Source of the DNA: Stenopsyche tienmushanensis
Lineage: Eukaryota > Arthropoda > Insecta > Trichoptera > Stenopsychidae
Assembly (NCBI GenBank): GCA_008973525.1
Contig: WACJ01000126.1
Coordinates: 62,001-126,000, forward strand
Reading direction: 5' to 3'
Length of the DNA: 64,000 nucleotides
Each line of letters opens with the position of its first letter. Within the stretch, counting starts at the first letter, position 1. A program made the translations under genes and the position numbers. Under the pieces are notes generated by a model. The model was not told the DNA's origin. It worked only from the letters and a program-made list of their open reading frames with translations, and searched no databases. Shown here piece by piece: positions 36,401 to 47,610 of this stretch.

Positions 36401-37425
36401 ACCAAGCGAATCCGCGGCTGACATTTGAACGACGTTATATTTCATGCCTAATGCCATAAAATATTCTTTCGAACAAAAAAAAATTGTGTGGATATCTCAC
36501 ACACAACATGTTCTATTTACATTTAAAGATCGAGCGTACTTGTATAAAGACCCCATACGAAATGACGTCGCATGAAGCATTCTTATTTGAGCAAATATTT
36601 CACCAGGGTAAAAAATTGCATTTTTTTTATCGAGTGTGATTTTCCTCGGCCGGGGCTATAAAGCCAAAGAGTAATAAAGTTAAATATTTTTTCAGAACGT
36701 TGGTCATTATGTTCGATCGAGGTATACAAAGTAAAAGTGTGCACGCGATATGCTCTATTTACATACGACACCCCGTATTGGAGATTCAGATCGTTATTCC
36801 ACATTGTAGGGCTACAATGACCGCTAATGTGATAACACGCGTGCAATTGCGGAATTTTCGATTCGAAAATATTGCTCAACTTAAAACACTAACATGTAAT
36901 AAAAAAGCCGATTAACGATCTCACAACGGTCAAATAATCCAAAGAACTCGCTAATATTTGGCAAATTTTTGCGCATCGATCGTTCCCACAGAAACCTCAG
37001 TGACGGACAACAAAAAACGCAGCACGGTTTCATTAATTTAAGTCAAACATATTGCATATTGCCATTCGTTCGTGCGACATGCATTGAGCATGTGAACTTG
37101 TTTTGGGATCATGATAGAGTTTGACATACTTATTTCCATAGTGATTATTTATTACTTTAATTAGAAGCGCATAATTTCTACAAGATTTCAACATCTAACA
37201 CTTCTTTTAACACCTCGCTTTAATTACCTCATAATAAATAGGTTTCAACTGAGCTGAAATATGCATAAATGCTTGACATGGGCAATTTACGATAATTACC
37301 AATGGTAAAGTCGATATACGATGCATAAGGAAATGTTTCGTGTTTATTCAGTATTCACAAGCCAATTAGTAACTTGATTACTTTTTTTGTTCTAACGTTT
37401 TATTCTGACCTGATGTATCGTTATA
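36401..37425. other. No gene recognised
   Basis: AT-rich; no supported feature. Confidence 0.4.
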
Positions 37426-37428
37426 CGG

Positions 37429-37477
37429 TACATTGGTGTCAGATGTGGGACATAATTCCACTTCTGACACCAATGTA
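37429..37477. repeat. Head-to-head primer-binding-site palindrome
   Basis: TACATTGGTGTCAGATGTGG (37429-37448) and CCACTTCTGACACCAATGTA (37458-37477) are inverted copies with one mismatch in 20 around a 9-bp spacer. Each arm is an LTR-end/PBS junction, so two LTR remnants face each other. Confidence 0.8.
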
Positions 37478-37615
37478 GCATGATGGAGTAGAGACGCTCG
37501 CGGGGCAGTCTCCGGGCTACGCCTCACTCCCAAGTGTTTGCCAAGATGGCCGCGTTCGCATGCGGGTTCGTTCTTATTTCGGATCGAAATGGGAGCCGAG
37601 TGGAGGTATAGAGGT
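37478..37615 (-). repeat. LTR 3'-third (TGTAGCG family)
   Basis: Reverse complement: GATCCGAAATAAGAACGAAC, GCGAACGCGGCCATCTTGG, TTGGGAGTGAGGCGTAGCCC and GGAGACTGCCCCGCGAGCG, ending at the PBS arm. This is the right-hand third of the 62 kb LTR. Confidence 0.6.
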
Positions 37616-38262
37616 GGAAGGTGGAGTATGCTGCTTTTTTAATTGGATTGGAATGCCACAAAAGCTGATAAAAACTCAAAGACGTATATGATAAAGCCGC
37701 AGATGTCAATATTGGTTTCAGAAATTTAATTCGGGAAATATAAGTTTAAGGGATGACTGTTATAAGGTAAGAATGTGTACGCGTTCACCAAACACAACTC
37801 AAAAACTTGCGATTCTAAGCAAATACCTCATAGAATTTTTAAGAGATCCTTAAGGTGTTAAGGTGCAATATCCGTTATCGAGCGTAGGTTATCTCCATAA
37901 GAAATTTTTCCAGGGATAAATGATTTCTATGCCGTGGTCTCCCATTTCCTTTCACATAAGATTAAATTAGGATAGGTTTATTTGAATGGAAATTCTTAGG
38001 TAGGAGAAGATCTGAATGCATGGGGAAGTTACCATTATTTTTAAACGATTCTCTCTTAGGTTATCCTACTTTTATCGCCCTGCCCTTCGACAAATCAATC
38101 GAAAATATTAGATCCAAAAATAAATTTTACATCGTACATTTTATAAATCACAAATGTAATACGAAGTATCGATGGGGGGTTGTATGCAAGTATATTATCA
38201 AAAATAACTATATACTAAAAACCACGATTGATTAATTAATATTTTTTAAATAGCCTTTTACA
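37616..38262. other. No gene recognised
   Basis: AT-rich. The open frame at 38020-38235 has no motif. Confidence 0.4.
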
Positions 38263-38266
38263 GTGC

Positions 38267-38568
38267 TGTAGCGTGGGCGATTTACCATCCCCATGTAGTA
38301 ACGCGAAGAGCGAAATTTTCCATCTCTCTTCAGGTGTAATGTGTTATTTTAACAACGCCATCTCTTGTGGCCCTACGGAGACATTGCACCTGCTTACCGA
38401 CCGATCGCTTCTTGCGCGTTTGGGGAGTGGCGTGCAGGAGGCGGGAGTCGTCGGTTACCCGATAGAAGAACGGACCCGTGCGCTAGCGCGGCCATCCCGA
38501 CGAGCACGCGGGGGCGGGGAGCCGCCCGGGGACTTTGCCCCCGAGAGCGCCTCCGCCTCAACGTTACG
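38267..38568 (+). repeat. Solo LTR, short variant, target duplication GTGC
   Basis: Runs from TGTAGCGTGGGCGATTTACC to CAACGTTACG and is flanked by GTGC on both sides (38263-38266 and 38569-38572). It lacks the roughly 140-bp central block with the AATAAA signal that the 62008-62460 copy carries between GTCGGTTA and CCGATAGAAG. A 4-bp duplication fits Gypsy/Ty3-type integration. The overlapping open frames are incidental. Confidence 0.85.
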
Positions 38569-38611
38569 GTGCCTTCTATAATAGCATTGCCAAATATTTT
38601 AACATTCAAAC

Positions 38612-38745
38612 TTTGAACCGATTCAAAAACCGATAACTGATAAAACCGTTATTTTTGCCGGAATGAAAATCTTAACTGTACCGATATAAATGTTAGGAAC
38701 GTTACCGAAACGGGAGTTTTTGAAACCAAATTCGTACAATTAAAT
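38612..38745 (+). repeat. ACCG-family repeat
   Basis: CTTTGAACCGATTCAAAAAC, then ACCGATATAAATGTTAGGAA and CGTTACCGAAACGGGAG. Reverse-complement match to 2935-3060. Confidence 0.55.
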
Positions 38746-39107
38746 AACTTTACAAAAATTGTTCCATTTCAACCTCATAGTCAATAAAAGTAATAGTTGT
38801 GTACCAAATACATATCATCGGTTGGTATTTTTAGCACAGTAAGGGAAAGGTTAAGTAATACAATGTGTCTCTAACGTTTTTGTTCCTCCATTAAAAATAT
38901 ATATACTATTACGCTATTCCGACGATAACTATTTCAGAAAATTATACCTACATTTTATGACAATTTTCCAATATGATGTTTGTCGTTTCTGATAAGCTTA
39001 TTTCAAAAATTTGCAATGATTAGCAAGTTGTTTATGGTTTTAAGCAGAAACAATTGTGTATTAAATTAATTTGTCATTGATAGATGAATACGTGACTTTT
39101 TCATATA

Positions 39108-40049
39108 CACTCAAACCTATTTTTGTGCGATTTTGAAGTTATGCGTTTTTTTTAACTTCATAAAGTGTACGTGTCGAGATATTTCGGATAAAATAGGAAA
39201 TACATCATCAACACTAACCGAAATTTGGAAAAAAACATTATTTTGGACTGTGTAAGTCAGATTGCATCTGATATCGCTGAATTACGATTACGCCCTTTAT
39301 TCTGGTTTAGATTTTTGAAAAAATTGATTTAGTTTTTTTTGCATTTTTCAAATATTTCAACTTTTAAAATACATTCTCCAAAGGAATTTCCAAAATTCCA
39401 ACTACTTACGGAGATATAGCTATTTTAGTGAGGCGGCAACTTGACCGGTCCTACCATAATGAAATCTTTTAACGCGTTTTTCTCGAAACTACTTTTTTCA
39501 ACGCGGTTGACTCAAGTTATATAAAGTTTTAATTAATCAATTTACTTCAAACTGGGTACGAATCTTTTCTATATAACCCTCTATTATTCCTACCAGATTT
39601 ATCTCAAAGTTTATTTTTTAACTATTTAAAAAAAAACTAATTATGAATTATATTGTTGGAAAGAGAAAATCTATACAGAACAATGATGACATTGACACTG
39701 GGTATACTATTTCTTCCGAAGAGAGCGAGTTTGAGGCATATCGAAAATCGCAAAGAAAATTATAATACAGTAATGATAGTTTGTAATTAAAATAATTAGT
39801 ATTTCTTTAGCAGATGCTTGACATTTGAGATGCCAAATGTCAGACAGCAAGACGTCCTTTAAATGTTACCCAAAATTTTTTTAAATTTTTTTTGTGCGAT
39901 TTTTGATATATTTTATATAGCTGTTTCAAAGTTATGCGGTTTTTAAAATACATGGAACGCATCTTCACTTTTTCTTTGTAAGTCATGCGATTTTCATGGG
40001 GTTGCGATTTTCGGAGGAACGCACCTACCGCACAAAAAAGGTTTAAGTG
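39108..40049. mobile_element. 0.94-kb TIR element with TA target (family 2)
   Basis: Left CACTCAAACCTATTTTTGTG and right CGCACAAAAAAGGTTTAAGT are inverted ends, each bordered by TA. Subterminal TGCGATTTT/GTTATGCG words recur. An internal frame near 39642 reads MNYIVGKRKSIQNNDDIDTG and ends after SEESEFEAYRKSQRKL. A complete transposase is not present. Internal blocks at 39350-39650 also occur at 49240-49470 and inverted at 48100-48215. Probably a pogo/Tigger-like or composite non-autonomous element. Confidence 0.65.
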
Positions 40050-40374
40050 TATTTTATTTTATTTATTAAAATTTCTCGACGATTCTCGAAAAATAAAAAT
40101 CACGGAGAAATCAGAATCCCTAGATTTAATCAATTTGTAATTTGCATTGATACTTTTTAGTAATAAAAGAAAGCTTTTCTTGGGTAAATTGGCACTAATG
40201 ATATAGTCAGTAACGGAAGGTAGGAAAGCTTCGCCGACAATAATGTCGGTGAAAATTTCCCGTGTTAAAAATATATGGTAGTTTCAGAGTAGCCGAAGCG
40301 ATGGCAATTGGGTCAAAGTTTCATTTACTGTAATGTCCGATTGTTCGGAAAACGGATTATGTGTACATTTATTA

Positions 40375-40734
40375 TTAACGCGTTTGAAATATTATTTTTT
40401 CAACTCGAATAAAAGTTTCGACATGCACAAAGCGACCTCCGGTAAGTTCATTGATCAAAACATCAAATGTTTCGCTCTGAAATACATGGAAAAAGTTCGG
40501 GGCGGCTGAAAGTTGGCATGTATCGAAATTCGCAGCCACACCTGAAAGGGGGAGTCGGGAGGCCGTCAGGGGTGTACATTTAGCAACCTCGCCAATTGAC
40601 AAAAGACTTGTTACGAGCCGGCGAATCGCGATAGTGCCCTGCTTCGTGTAGATTTGCCGATAAATGCGTGCCATTTCTAAAGGCAAATGGCACGTGCTCG
40701 ACTCTACTCTAATGTCGACTTCGACCCAATCCAA
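40375..40734 (-). CDS. Open frame of 119 codons, unrecognised
   Basis: MDWVEVDIRVESSTCHLPLE ... TAIRRL-like segment ... SRLPLSGVAANFDTCQLSAA ... FIRVEKIIFQTR. Base composition is higher in GC than its flanks, and codon use is fairly even, so it may be ex-coding sequence of a mobile element or a host exon. A 10-bp stem (CGTGCCATTT/AAATGGCACG) near 40665-40695 lies inside it. No family recognised. Confidence 0.2.
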   Translation of the reverse strand: MDWVEVDIRVESSTCHLPLEMARIYRQIYTKQGTIAIRRLVTSLLSIGEVAKCTPLTASRLPLSGVAANFDTCQLSAAPNFFHVFQSETFDVLINELTGGRFVHVETFIRVEKIIFQTR

Positions 40735-40933
40735 TCGTTTTTGTATTCCTTCACACCGCTTTCTTCGATCATGACAAACATAAAACTTTTCACAAAGAAA
40801 TCATTGAGGCAATCATACCCTTTCAATGCACCGAAAAGGATTACAGCCCACATTTTTAAGTGAATGCCTTCTATGCCTGCTTAAAATATACAATTGAAGA
40901 TTGTCTTCATTGCAAATCTAATAAAAATTAGCA

Positions 40934-42021
40934 TACGAGGATTGTCCCAAAAGTAGCCGACCTGACGCACAAAAAACAGTTGATTATAAAACTTTTCTCC
41001 CTTGTTGAGCCTAAATCGATTTTTTAGAATTCTTTTAATGCGAAAAGTATTAAATATATATTGTCGATATTTAGTATTGAACATAAAAATATTTTTTAAA
41101 GCCACGTAAATTGGTGCGCGAGCGATGACGTTCTTCACCACGGAAGTCCTAAGTCCTGTACAAGTTATTTTCAGCAAAAAAATTGAACATAATTTTACTT
41201 TGTACCATGTTATGCATAGTTTGACTTATAATTAAATCGAAATATTGTAAAATAAAAATATAGTGAGCAATCGAAGAAAAGTGTGTGTTTTTACAAACAT
41301 TTTTTGAAGTTTTACGTTCATTAAATAAAAAAATTTGAATATTTTTAGACAATTATAGGTCAAACGATGAAAACGTTTGTTGTTCACTAGCTTGCCAAAT
41401 TTCATAAAGAATGCTCACCTAGGGCACGTGGAAACACTTCCGTGAGCTTGGAAAACCAACAGGATAGAAACGTCCCTTAAGTTTCAAGTTTGAAAATGGT
41501 ATGTTGTTTGGTATTTGTTTGATTTTTTGTACATGGAATAACATTGTTCATCCTTGCTTCTTCATTTACAACAGTAAAATATTTGGTGGCAGAGTTTAAA
41601 CGAGGCCGTACGAACTGCCAAGACGAACAGACATGTTAGGCATTTAAAAAAGTGCCGTACATCGCATATTGACTGAAATTTTTGACATTAAAAAGCTGTG
41701 CGCAAGATGGGTACCGCTTTTGCTCATAACGGAACAAAAACAGCGTCGTGGGGATGTTTTAATCAAGCGATGTTTCACAGGAATAAAGCCAAGTTTTTGC
41801 GCCGATTCATTGCCGTAGATGAAACATGAGTCCATCACTTCACATTTGAGACAAATGAACTGCAAAAAAAAGACTGAAAGGGAAGAATCGGCTTCAAAGA
41901 AGGCAGAGTTCAGCTGTTGAACATCGCTGGGAAAAGTGTATCAATCTGCAGGGAGAATATGTTGAGAAATAAATATTTTTTTTGCGTTTTTTTAGACCGG
42001 GTATTTTTGGGAATAACCCGA
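40934..42021 (+). pseudogene. Mariner element, about 1.09 kb, decayed
   Basis: Left end TACGAGGATTGTCCCAAAAG, then AGCCGACCTGAC. The right end (GACCGGGTATTTTTGGGAAT) is its inverted partner. From 41575 the frame reads KYLVAEFKRGRTNCQDEQ, then with frameshifts the KSCAQDGYRF.. block and VEHRWEKCINLQGEYVEK followed by a stop at about 41965. The catalytic Asp blocks are largely deleted. The 5' non-coding part (about 600 bp) is longer than usual and may hold an insertion. Confidence 0.75.
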
Positions 42022-42499
42022 AAGAAATCCATTTATTTTTAAATCGCTTTTCTTATAATTTTTGTTTGAGTATGTCTAATTATCGACAATAAACTTATGC
42101 AGTTCATAGTAAATAGCTCCAGTTATATTTCACCAAACATATAAAAGAACTCGCCGAAGTGTCAACCCTGGCTTGGGTGTTGGAACGGGGGTTTGTTTTT
42201 TAGAAAGCCTTTGTTTTTTTACATTATTGTATACCATCCATTTCCCGTCTCCAGTTATAATTTGCGGGAAAAAGGATGTGTTCTTTATCTTGATAGTAAT
42301 GATATATTCTATCGCTCTGGTTTATTATCCGAGGACAGTATGTGCGGCATCCAAATATTCCTATTCATTTTGCGAATGCAATTTAAATGAATTTGTGATA
42401 ATTCTTCTACTGATGAATTTTCCGTCTGATCCCGAAATTTCATTGATAGTATTTAGTTTTGGAAGTAAAGTTTTGGAATTAGCACAACCATTTTTTGTC

Positions 42500-42665
42500 T
42501 GGAGATTTTGTTTTGTGAGACGTTTAGCTAATGCACCATGTTGGCGCATATTCATCTGGTGAAGTGAAGCGGGAGAGCCTTTGCATCCTAACCCATTAGC
42601 CCGCGCTACACGTGGCCTGAAGCAATAAACTAAGTGCGTGTAACATTGCAACGCATACCGGGCAC
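42500..42665 (+). repeat. Dispersed repeat shared with 51400-51450
   Basis: GAGACGTTTAGCTAATGCAC, then CATGTTGGCGCATATT, matches 51397-51435. The stretch ends ...CGCATACCGGGCACTCGC TAAT, a CTRR-like end that could be a Helitron/Helentron terminus (weak). The upstream hydrophobic open frame (42173-42562) is AT-driven and I do not call it. Confidence 0.4.
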
Positions 42666-43430
42666 TCGCTAATTAATATTAAAATAAGATTTATGACATA
42701 AAAAATAAATCTAACAATCCTTTCAACAAGCAAAATTTTGCAAAAATATTTCATTTACCGTGTCGTTTACATTAAAATAATAGATTTCTTTAGGGAAGAC
42801 CTATATATACAAGGTTAAAGATATTTGACTCATATTTTAAATACCTTCTTAATTATTGTCATACACATTTTTAAAAAGGGGAATATTTAAGGGGGACTCG
42901 CTCTTCCGCATAAAGCGTTCCCATGGAATATAAACAGACTGAAGTGTAAATTAAATTTATTTTGAACTTGGTGATTAGAATTATTCGTTTCATTGGCGAT
43001 AATTGCATTTTGGAAACTAAAATCCGAATAAGCACAGCGATTGAATGCCAACCGATCAGACATACCAACGAAAAGTTTCCATATTTTTCATATTCATCTA
43101 CATTTTCGCAATAAAAAGATCATCTAAGGATCACACGCTCAGTATATTTATAGATGTTTTGGTTGCTTTGTAGTATTTTTTTAATTAACTAAAGTACACT
43201 TGATTTTGTGTACGGAATATAAAATTTATTTATAAGTGATGACCGTTTCGCCTTATGGGGGACATTATTACAGTCTGATTATGACTTCATAAAGCGAAAA
43301 GGTGGTCACTTCTAAATACATTTTGTAATCCACGCACAAAATCGAGTATGCTTTATTCAATTTAGCTCGAATTATATGAAAGCTTGAAACAAAAATCGAA
43401 ACTTGAAGTCAAAAAATCGTCCCTATGCAA
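42666..43430. other. No gene recognised
   Basis: AT-rich; nothing supported. Confidence 0.4.
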
Positions 43431-43466
43431 TGGCGGTTTTAATCTGTGCAGATTTAATTCGCCAGA

Positions 43467-43560
43467 CGACGACATCTTCCGTCTCTCTTTAGGCGCAATG
43501 TGTCAATTTAACAGCGCCATCTTCTGTGGCGTTGCGGTCACATTGCGTTTGAAGGGAAGA
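43467..43560 (+). repeat. LTR 5'-part fragment (TGTAGCG family)
   Basis: GACATCTTCCGTCTCTCTTT, GCGCAATGTG and TTTAACAGCGCCATCTTCTG follow the first third of the LTR. Confidence 0.6.
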
Positions 43561-43569
43561 CGAACTGAT

Positions 43570-43656
43570 TTCTGACACCAATGGAATGTAAATAACGTAG
43601 TTTAGCGGGAGCGCCCTCGGCACAAAGTCCCCGAGCTGCGCTCCACTCCCACGTTC
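43570..43656 (-). repeat. PBS and LTR 3' end, opposed to the preceding fragment
   Basis: TTCTGACACCAATGGAATGT, then AACGTAGTTTAGCGGGAGCG, CCCTCGG and CTCCACTCCCACG, is the reverse complement of the LTR tail plus PBS. It directly abuts a plus-oriented LTR fragment. Confidence 0.6.
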
Positions 43657-43884
43657 TCATCTAGGTGAATAAATAAAAAGATCATGGATAGATTCTGAAC
43701 AGAACCTTAGAAATGTTTCAAATTTATCCAACCGACGCTTTGATAATTGAGTTGAAAACTTATACATCGCCTTAATAAATACAAACGAATATCACTTGTG
43801 CATTTTAATAGAACGATTTCAACATCATTTGGCATCTAAAAGTTTTTACCCACGACAATTAAAAGTTTTGATTTAAAAATTAAA

Positions 43885-44077
43885 ACGGGAGGGACGACCT
43901 CCCACAGCCAAGGCTAACCGACGACTCTTTCGACTCCCCAACCGGCAACAGCAGGTGCAATGTTTCCGCAGGGCCACAAGAGATGGCGCTGTTAAAATAA
44001 CACATTGCACCTGAAGAGAGATGGAAGATGTCGCTGTTAACAGCGTTACTACGTGGAGATGGTAATCGCCCACGCAA
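43885..44077 (-). repeat. LTR 5' half (TGTAGCG family)
   Basis: The reverse complement starts TTGCGTGGGCGATTACCATC and follows the LTR through GCAATGTGTTATTTTAACAG and CGTCGGTTAGCCTTGGCTG before breaking off. Close in sequence to the 38 and 62 kb copies. Confidence 0.7.
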
Positions 44078-44099
44078 CTCTTCTAAATCGTCAAGTTTT

Positions 44100-44218
44100 C
44101 ATAAAAAGGGATTGAAAGACTGCCAAAACAATGGGAAGACGTTTTGAATAATGAAAGGAATTGTATTTTAACTTTTTTTAACTAAATTTTCGAATACTTT
44201 CCGGTCTCCCTAATATAA
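44100..44218 (+). pseudogene. Mariner C-terminus (Mos1-like family)
   Basis: Reads LPKQWEDVLNNERNC, matching the LP.RW..V....GEY block. The 3' word TTTTCGAATACTTTCCGGTC is shared with 51870-51905. Confidence 0.5.
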
Positions 44219-46612
44219 AAGAGAGGCGCATAGTCACTGAAATTGAAATTAAAATGAATGGATTTAAAATTAATTGCTATTAATTATAAGTATGCTAAAT
44301 GAATACCACTTAGCAAAATTAAACGAAATGGTTTTCATTAGCAGCCATCCCTATTCCTCAATTTTCAGGAGTGCGATTGGCATAATCTTGTTTTTTCAGA
44401 AAATCAATATTACTGAAAAAAAACCGCATAAATAATATGCATATCTATCAACATTATTTATTTTAGACTATTCATTTCTAATCAATAGCACGTGATTACG
44501 CCATTTGTTTAATCACAGGCGTATATAAAAACTCCACTGGATGTCACCATGTATTTATCTATTGTTGATCATCAAATTTATCATATCATATCATCATAAT
44601 CGATGAAGTTGTGTTCGTTAACCTATAGAGTGCTAAGATGCGATATAGCGTCGATTGTGAAACTAACGACATGTAAAAATATTACTTTTTATTACATATT
44701 TTTTGCGTTTAAGCCTTTACCGAGTAATCGCGCATATGTGCGTTCAGAGTGATAAAGAAAGAGCATGTAAAGGTACCCCTACACTTCTAAATATTGCGAT
44801 CCATAGCGCTTCATTTTAATGACGTGCTTCTATTTCTAATATAATATTATTTATTCTTTTGTCACGATTCAATTACATTTCCAAACAGGTTTTATGAACA
44901 CAAAAGATTACTTGTACATAGCGAATTTCTCAAGAAACACACATTTTTTTTAAAAAAATTGTGAGAAATTCAAAATCTTCTTATTTTTGTTCAACCCTTT
45001 GTCTGCTACGAGGTTTTGCAAAATACTGTTAAGGGTTGCTAATGAATATTTATTTTGTAAAAAAACATATTCCATACACCATTGGCATGATTTCAATTTT
45101 ATGTTAGGCATAGAATTCTTGAATACTGCTTTCAATAAATACCAAATTAATAATATTTATGTGCAATACTTTACTGTTTTCATACACTTGTTCATTTTTT
45201 CAAAATTTCTCAAGAATTTTCAAGAAATTTGAGAAAAGATATCGAGATTTTTCATTTGTCGAGAAATGAAAATCATCGAGAAATCAGAATGTCTAATCAC
45301 TTGTATTTCTATAAAGGAATACAATATTTGAACGATTTTTTTTTTCATACAATATAAAATCACACATTTATTAACAGATTTATTTGTCCGCATCCAATTA
45401 AAAACCATCCGATATGCGATCTTCTTAGAATCATAATAAGCTTCAAAAAATGCATTATTTTGTCACTAAAACTGAAGACACACGTGTGTATTGTTTATGT
45501 TTGTTAAATGAAAGCATATAATATATTATCGACAGTGTTTAGGTGCATTTATTGATATACACGCTTCACTCAAGCTGCGCGGTCCATAATATCAATCCAT
45601 AGATTTAGCAAATTTAATGCGGATAAATCGACAAATTTCACAGGTCTATGTGCTCTATTTTTTTGGGGAACATCCCGGATCCCAAAATATATCCTATTCT
45701 TTGTCTGAATTAGCGTTTTGGACATTTTCAACAGTCGAATGAAAGTGGCGCACGTTCATGAAGGTAAGAACGAATGATTTTTCTTCGCTTTATCGAAGAA
45801 TCGCGTGAGAATTGAATACGTACAGAAACGATAAGGACATGAAATAATTTCTAGTTTCATTAAACACATGCGACTGAAGCCCAACAAAAATTGGACATTT
45901 CGTATACGATCCAAGGATATAAAATAAGTTTTTCGTTTGCGCCATTGCAAATTACCATCTTGTATTAAATAAGCTAAGTTAGTTCATCGGGGCACCCTAT
46001 AAAAACAAGAAAACAATATTTTCCGATCCATAATAAAGGCGGACAGAGTTCCATAATATGCCCATATTTTAGATGAAATGGAAGCGAATATATTCATCGA
46101 GGACAAAACACATATATGAATTCGGAATCGGGAAGAAAACAAAGATATCAAACTTGCACTCTACATAGATTCGCAGATTTCTTCTTATTACGAATCATCC
46201 GGGAGTAAGGATTTTCGACGACACTTTACATAGACACCAAAATATATTTATCTTTTAAAAATAGTGTTAGTTTCGAGCTAAGGCATTATACTTTTCAAGT
46301 GCTTCATTATATATTTTTTTAAAGAGATTTTAGAATATCGCGAATGAGCAAAGAAGGCACGTATTATTTTCAGGCGCAGGAGACATTTTATTGAAAGCCA
46401 CTTATTTAGTTATTATTTGGACCCGAATATTTCATCAAATAGCGCGAGAAATAAATTTATCATTAGATATCGAAGCGATAGTTGGCCTTAGAAAGTAGTT
46501 TTTCTTTATTTTACGAGCTATTATTAATTTAAGTATACTTTAAAAGAAAATTTAATGGCGTGAAAATTAATACACATAACAATTTAGCGGTTTTTATATA
46601 TTCACATATTTA
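44219..46612. other. No gene recognised
   Basis: AT-rich. Overlapping AT-driven open frames near 44950-45400 have no motifs. Confidence 0.4.
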
Positions 46613-46867
46613 TTATTTTTCGAGTTTGTCGACTACATTTTTACGCGGTTTTTTAGAGTTTTTGGCGCATTTTTGGAATCGCGTCGCCCGGACGACTTGC
46701 GGCCCCGCGGGCCAAACGCGCACTGCCCCTTTTCCAATGGAAGCCTTCTTCGGGTTGGCCGACTCGACGCCCTCTTCCAGATCTTGAATACTTAAAGCGA
46801 TGTTGCATCCTTGGCCGACTGCGCAATCCTCGAGGACCTCGTCCGAAAAGGAGGTCCTTATCAAAAC
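46613..46867 (-). CDS. Candidate terminal host exon, unidentified protein
   Basis: On the minus strand the acceptor TTCATATTTTAAGAG (AG at 46869-46868) opens a frame reading VLIRTSFSDEVLEDCAVGQG, an acidic stretch (QDLEEGVESANPKK) and RVWPAGPQVVRATRFQKCAK. It ends in a basic tail (SKKPRKNVVDKLEK) and TAA at 46613. Third positions are GC-rich in an AT-rich neighbourhood. No initiator is needed if it is spliced. A different frame (MKLRVNVTGDQELIHILRG) precedes it, so a frameshifted single-exon relic is an alternative. Protein family not recognised. Confidence 0.4.
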   Translation of the reverse strand, partial: VLIRTSFSDEVLEDCAVGQGCNIALSIQDLEEGVESANPKKASIGKGAVRVWPAGPQVVRATRFQKCAKNSKKPRKNVVDKLEK

Positions 46868-46960
46868 CTCTTAAAATATGAATCAACTCTTGATCGCCAG
46901 TCACATTTACCCTCAATTTCATTTTAGTACATTCAAAACAATTTTTCATTTATTACATCA

Positions 46961-47167
46961 GGCATTCCCATAAATAATGTCGTTTTTTTTTTTCGAAATA
47001 CCCACTTCAAAATAATTTACTTCGATCTACAGAGGATGTAAAAACGTGCTTAAAAGTTTATCGTATAAGTATCAACCTGTTTTTCAGCCTGTGATTAAAA
47101 AAATCGACCATCTTAACCCTCTAACGATAACTGAAGAGACGTGTCCGTTGACATCTGCGAAATTTAC
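46961..47167 (+). mobile_element. Mariner 5' end fragment (family 4)
   Basis: GGCATTCCCATAAATAATGT, then CGTTTTTTTTTT, is a mariner-type TIR. The following 180 bp, up to CATCTGCGAAATTTACAGCG, parallels 53256-53475, which continues into a transposase. Confidence 0.6.
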
Positions 47168-47305
47168 AGCGTCGAAATTGGTTAGGACATATATATACAT
47201 GCTCGAAATATATTTTGAGTCCTAAAGCAGGCGTGAGCCAACAAGTTTTAGGACTCAATATATATTTCGAGGACGTATATATACGTCCTAACCTATTTCG
47301 ATGCT
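47168..47305. repeat. Long inverted repeat (59-bp arms) with ATACGT palindromes
   Basis: Left arm 47168-47226 and right arm 47247-47305 are near-complementary (about 6-7 mismatches in 59) around a 20-bp loop. The right arm contains GACGTATATATACGTC, and the same 16-bp perfect palindrome recurs at 47325-47340. No TA or TTAA target is evident at the outer edges. Confidence 0.8.
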
Positions 47306-47425
47306 TACAAACATTTTTAAGTCGGACGTATATATACGTCATGCACACTTAACAGGTTAAACATTGGGCCGACCCAGACGGCATAAGCCCGCAATAAAAT
47401 AAAGACAACAATATTTTCAACTGAT

Positions 47426-47610
47426 AGTAAAATTTAAACAACCCACCCGATCAGTCTTCTTCGGACAACTTCATTTTATAATAAAACTTCTTAATCATTC
47501 TGTATATGTGCTCATTCTTCACATCAGCAGTCCGAAAAGCGGACCGATTAGACATACGAACCTTGTGGCTTACTTCATTCACTTTTAGGGCTTTTTGCGG
47601 CAGCGATTGA
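47426..47610 (+). pseudogene. Family A LINE tail with shared 5' extension
   Basis: AGTAAAATTTAAACAACCCA, then CCCGATCAGTCTTCTTCGG, is joined to the LINE tail AGCGGACCGATTAGACATAC and CTTTTAGGGCTTTTTGCGGC. The copy at 58194 has the same 5' junction. Confidence 0.6.

Noticed and set aside
38273..38616. Overlapping open frames of 70-100 codons on both strands
   Set aside because: They lie wholly inside the solo LTR at 38267-38568.
40655..40695. Possible miRNA stem-loop (CGTGCCATTT/AAATGGCACG)
   Set aside because: A 10-bp stem is too short, and the sequence sits inside an open frame.
42173..42562. 130-codon hydrophobic open frame (plus strand)
   Set aside because: Composition is that of translated T-rich DNA (Phe, Ile, Leu, Cys, Tyr). 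No GC third-position bias; overlaps a dispersed repeat.
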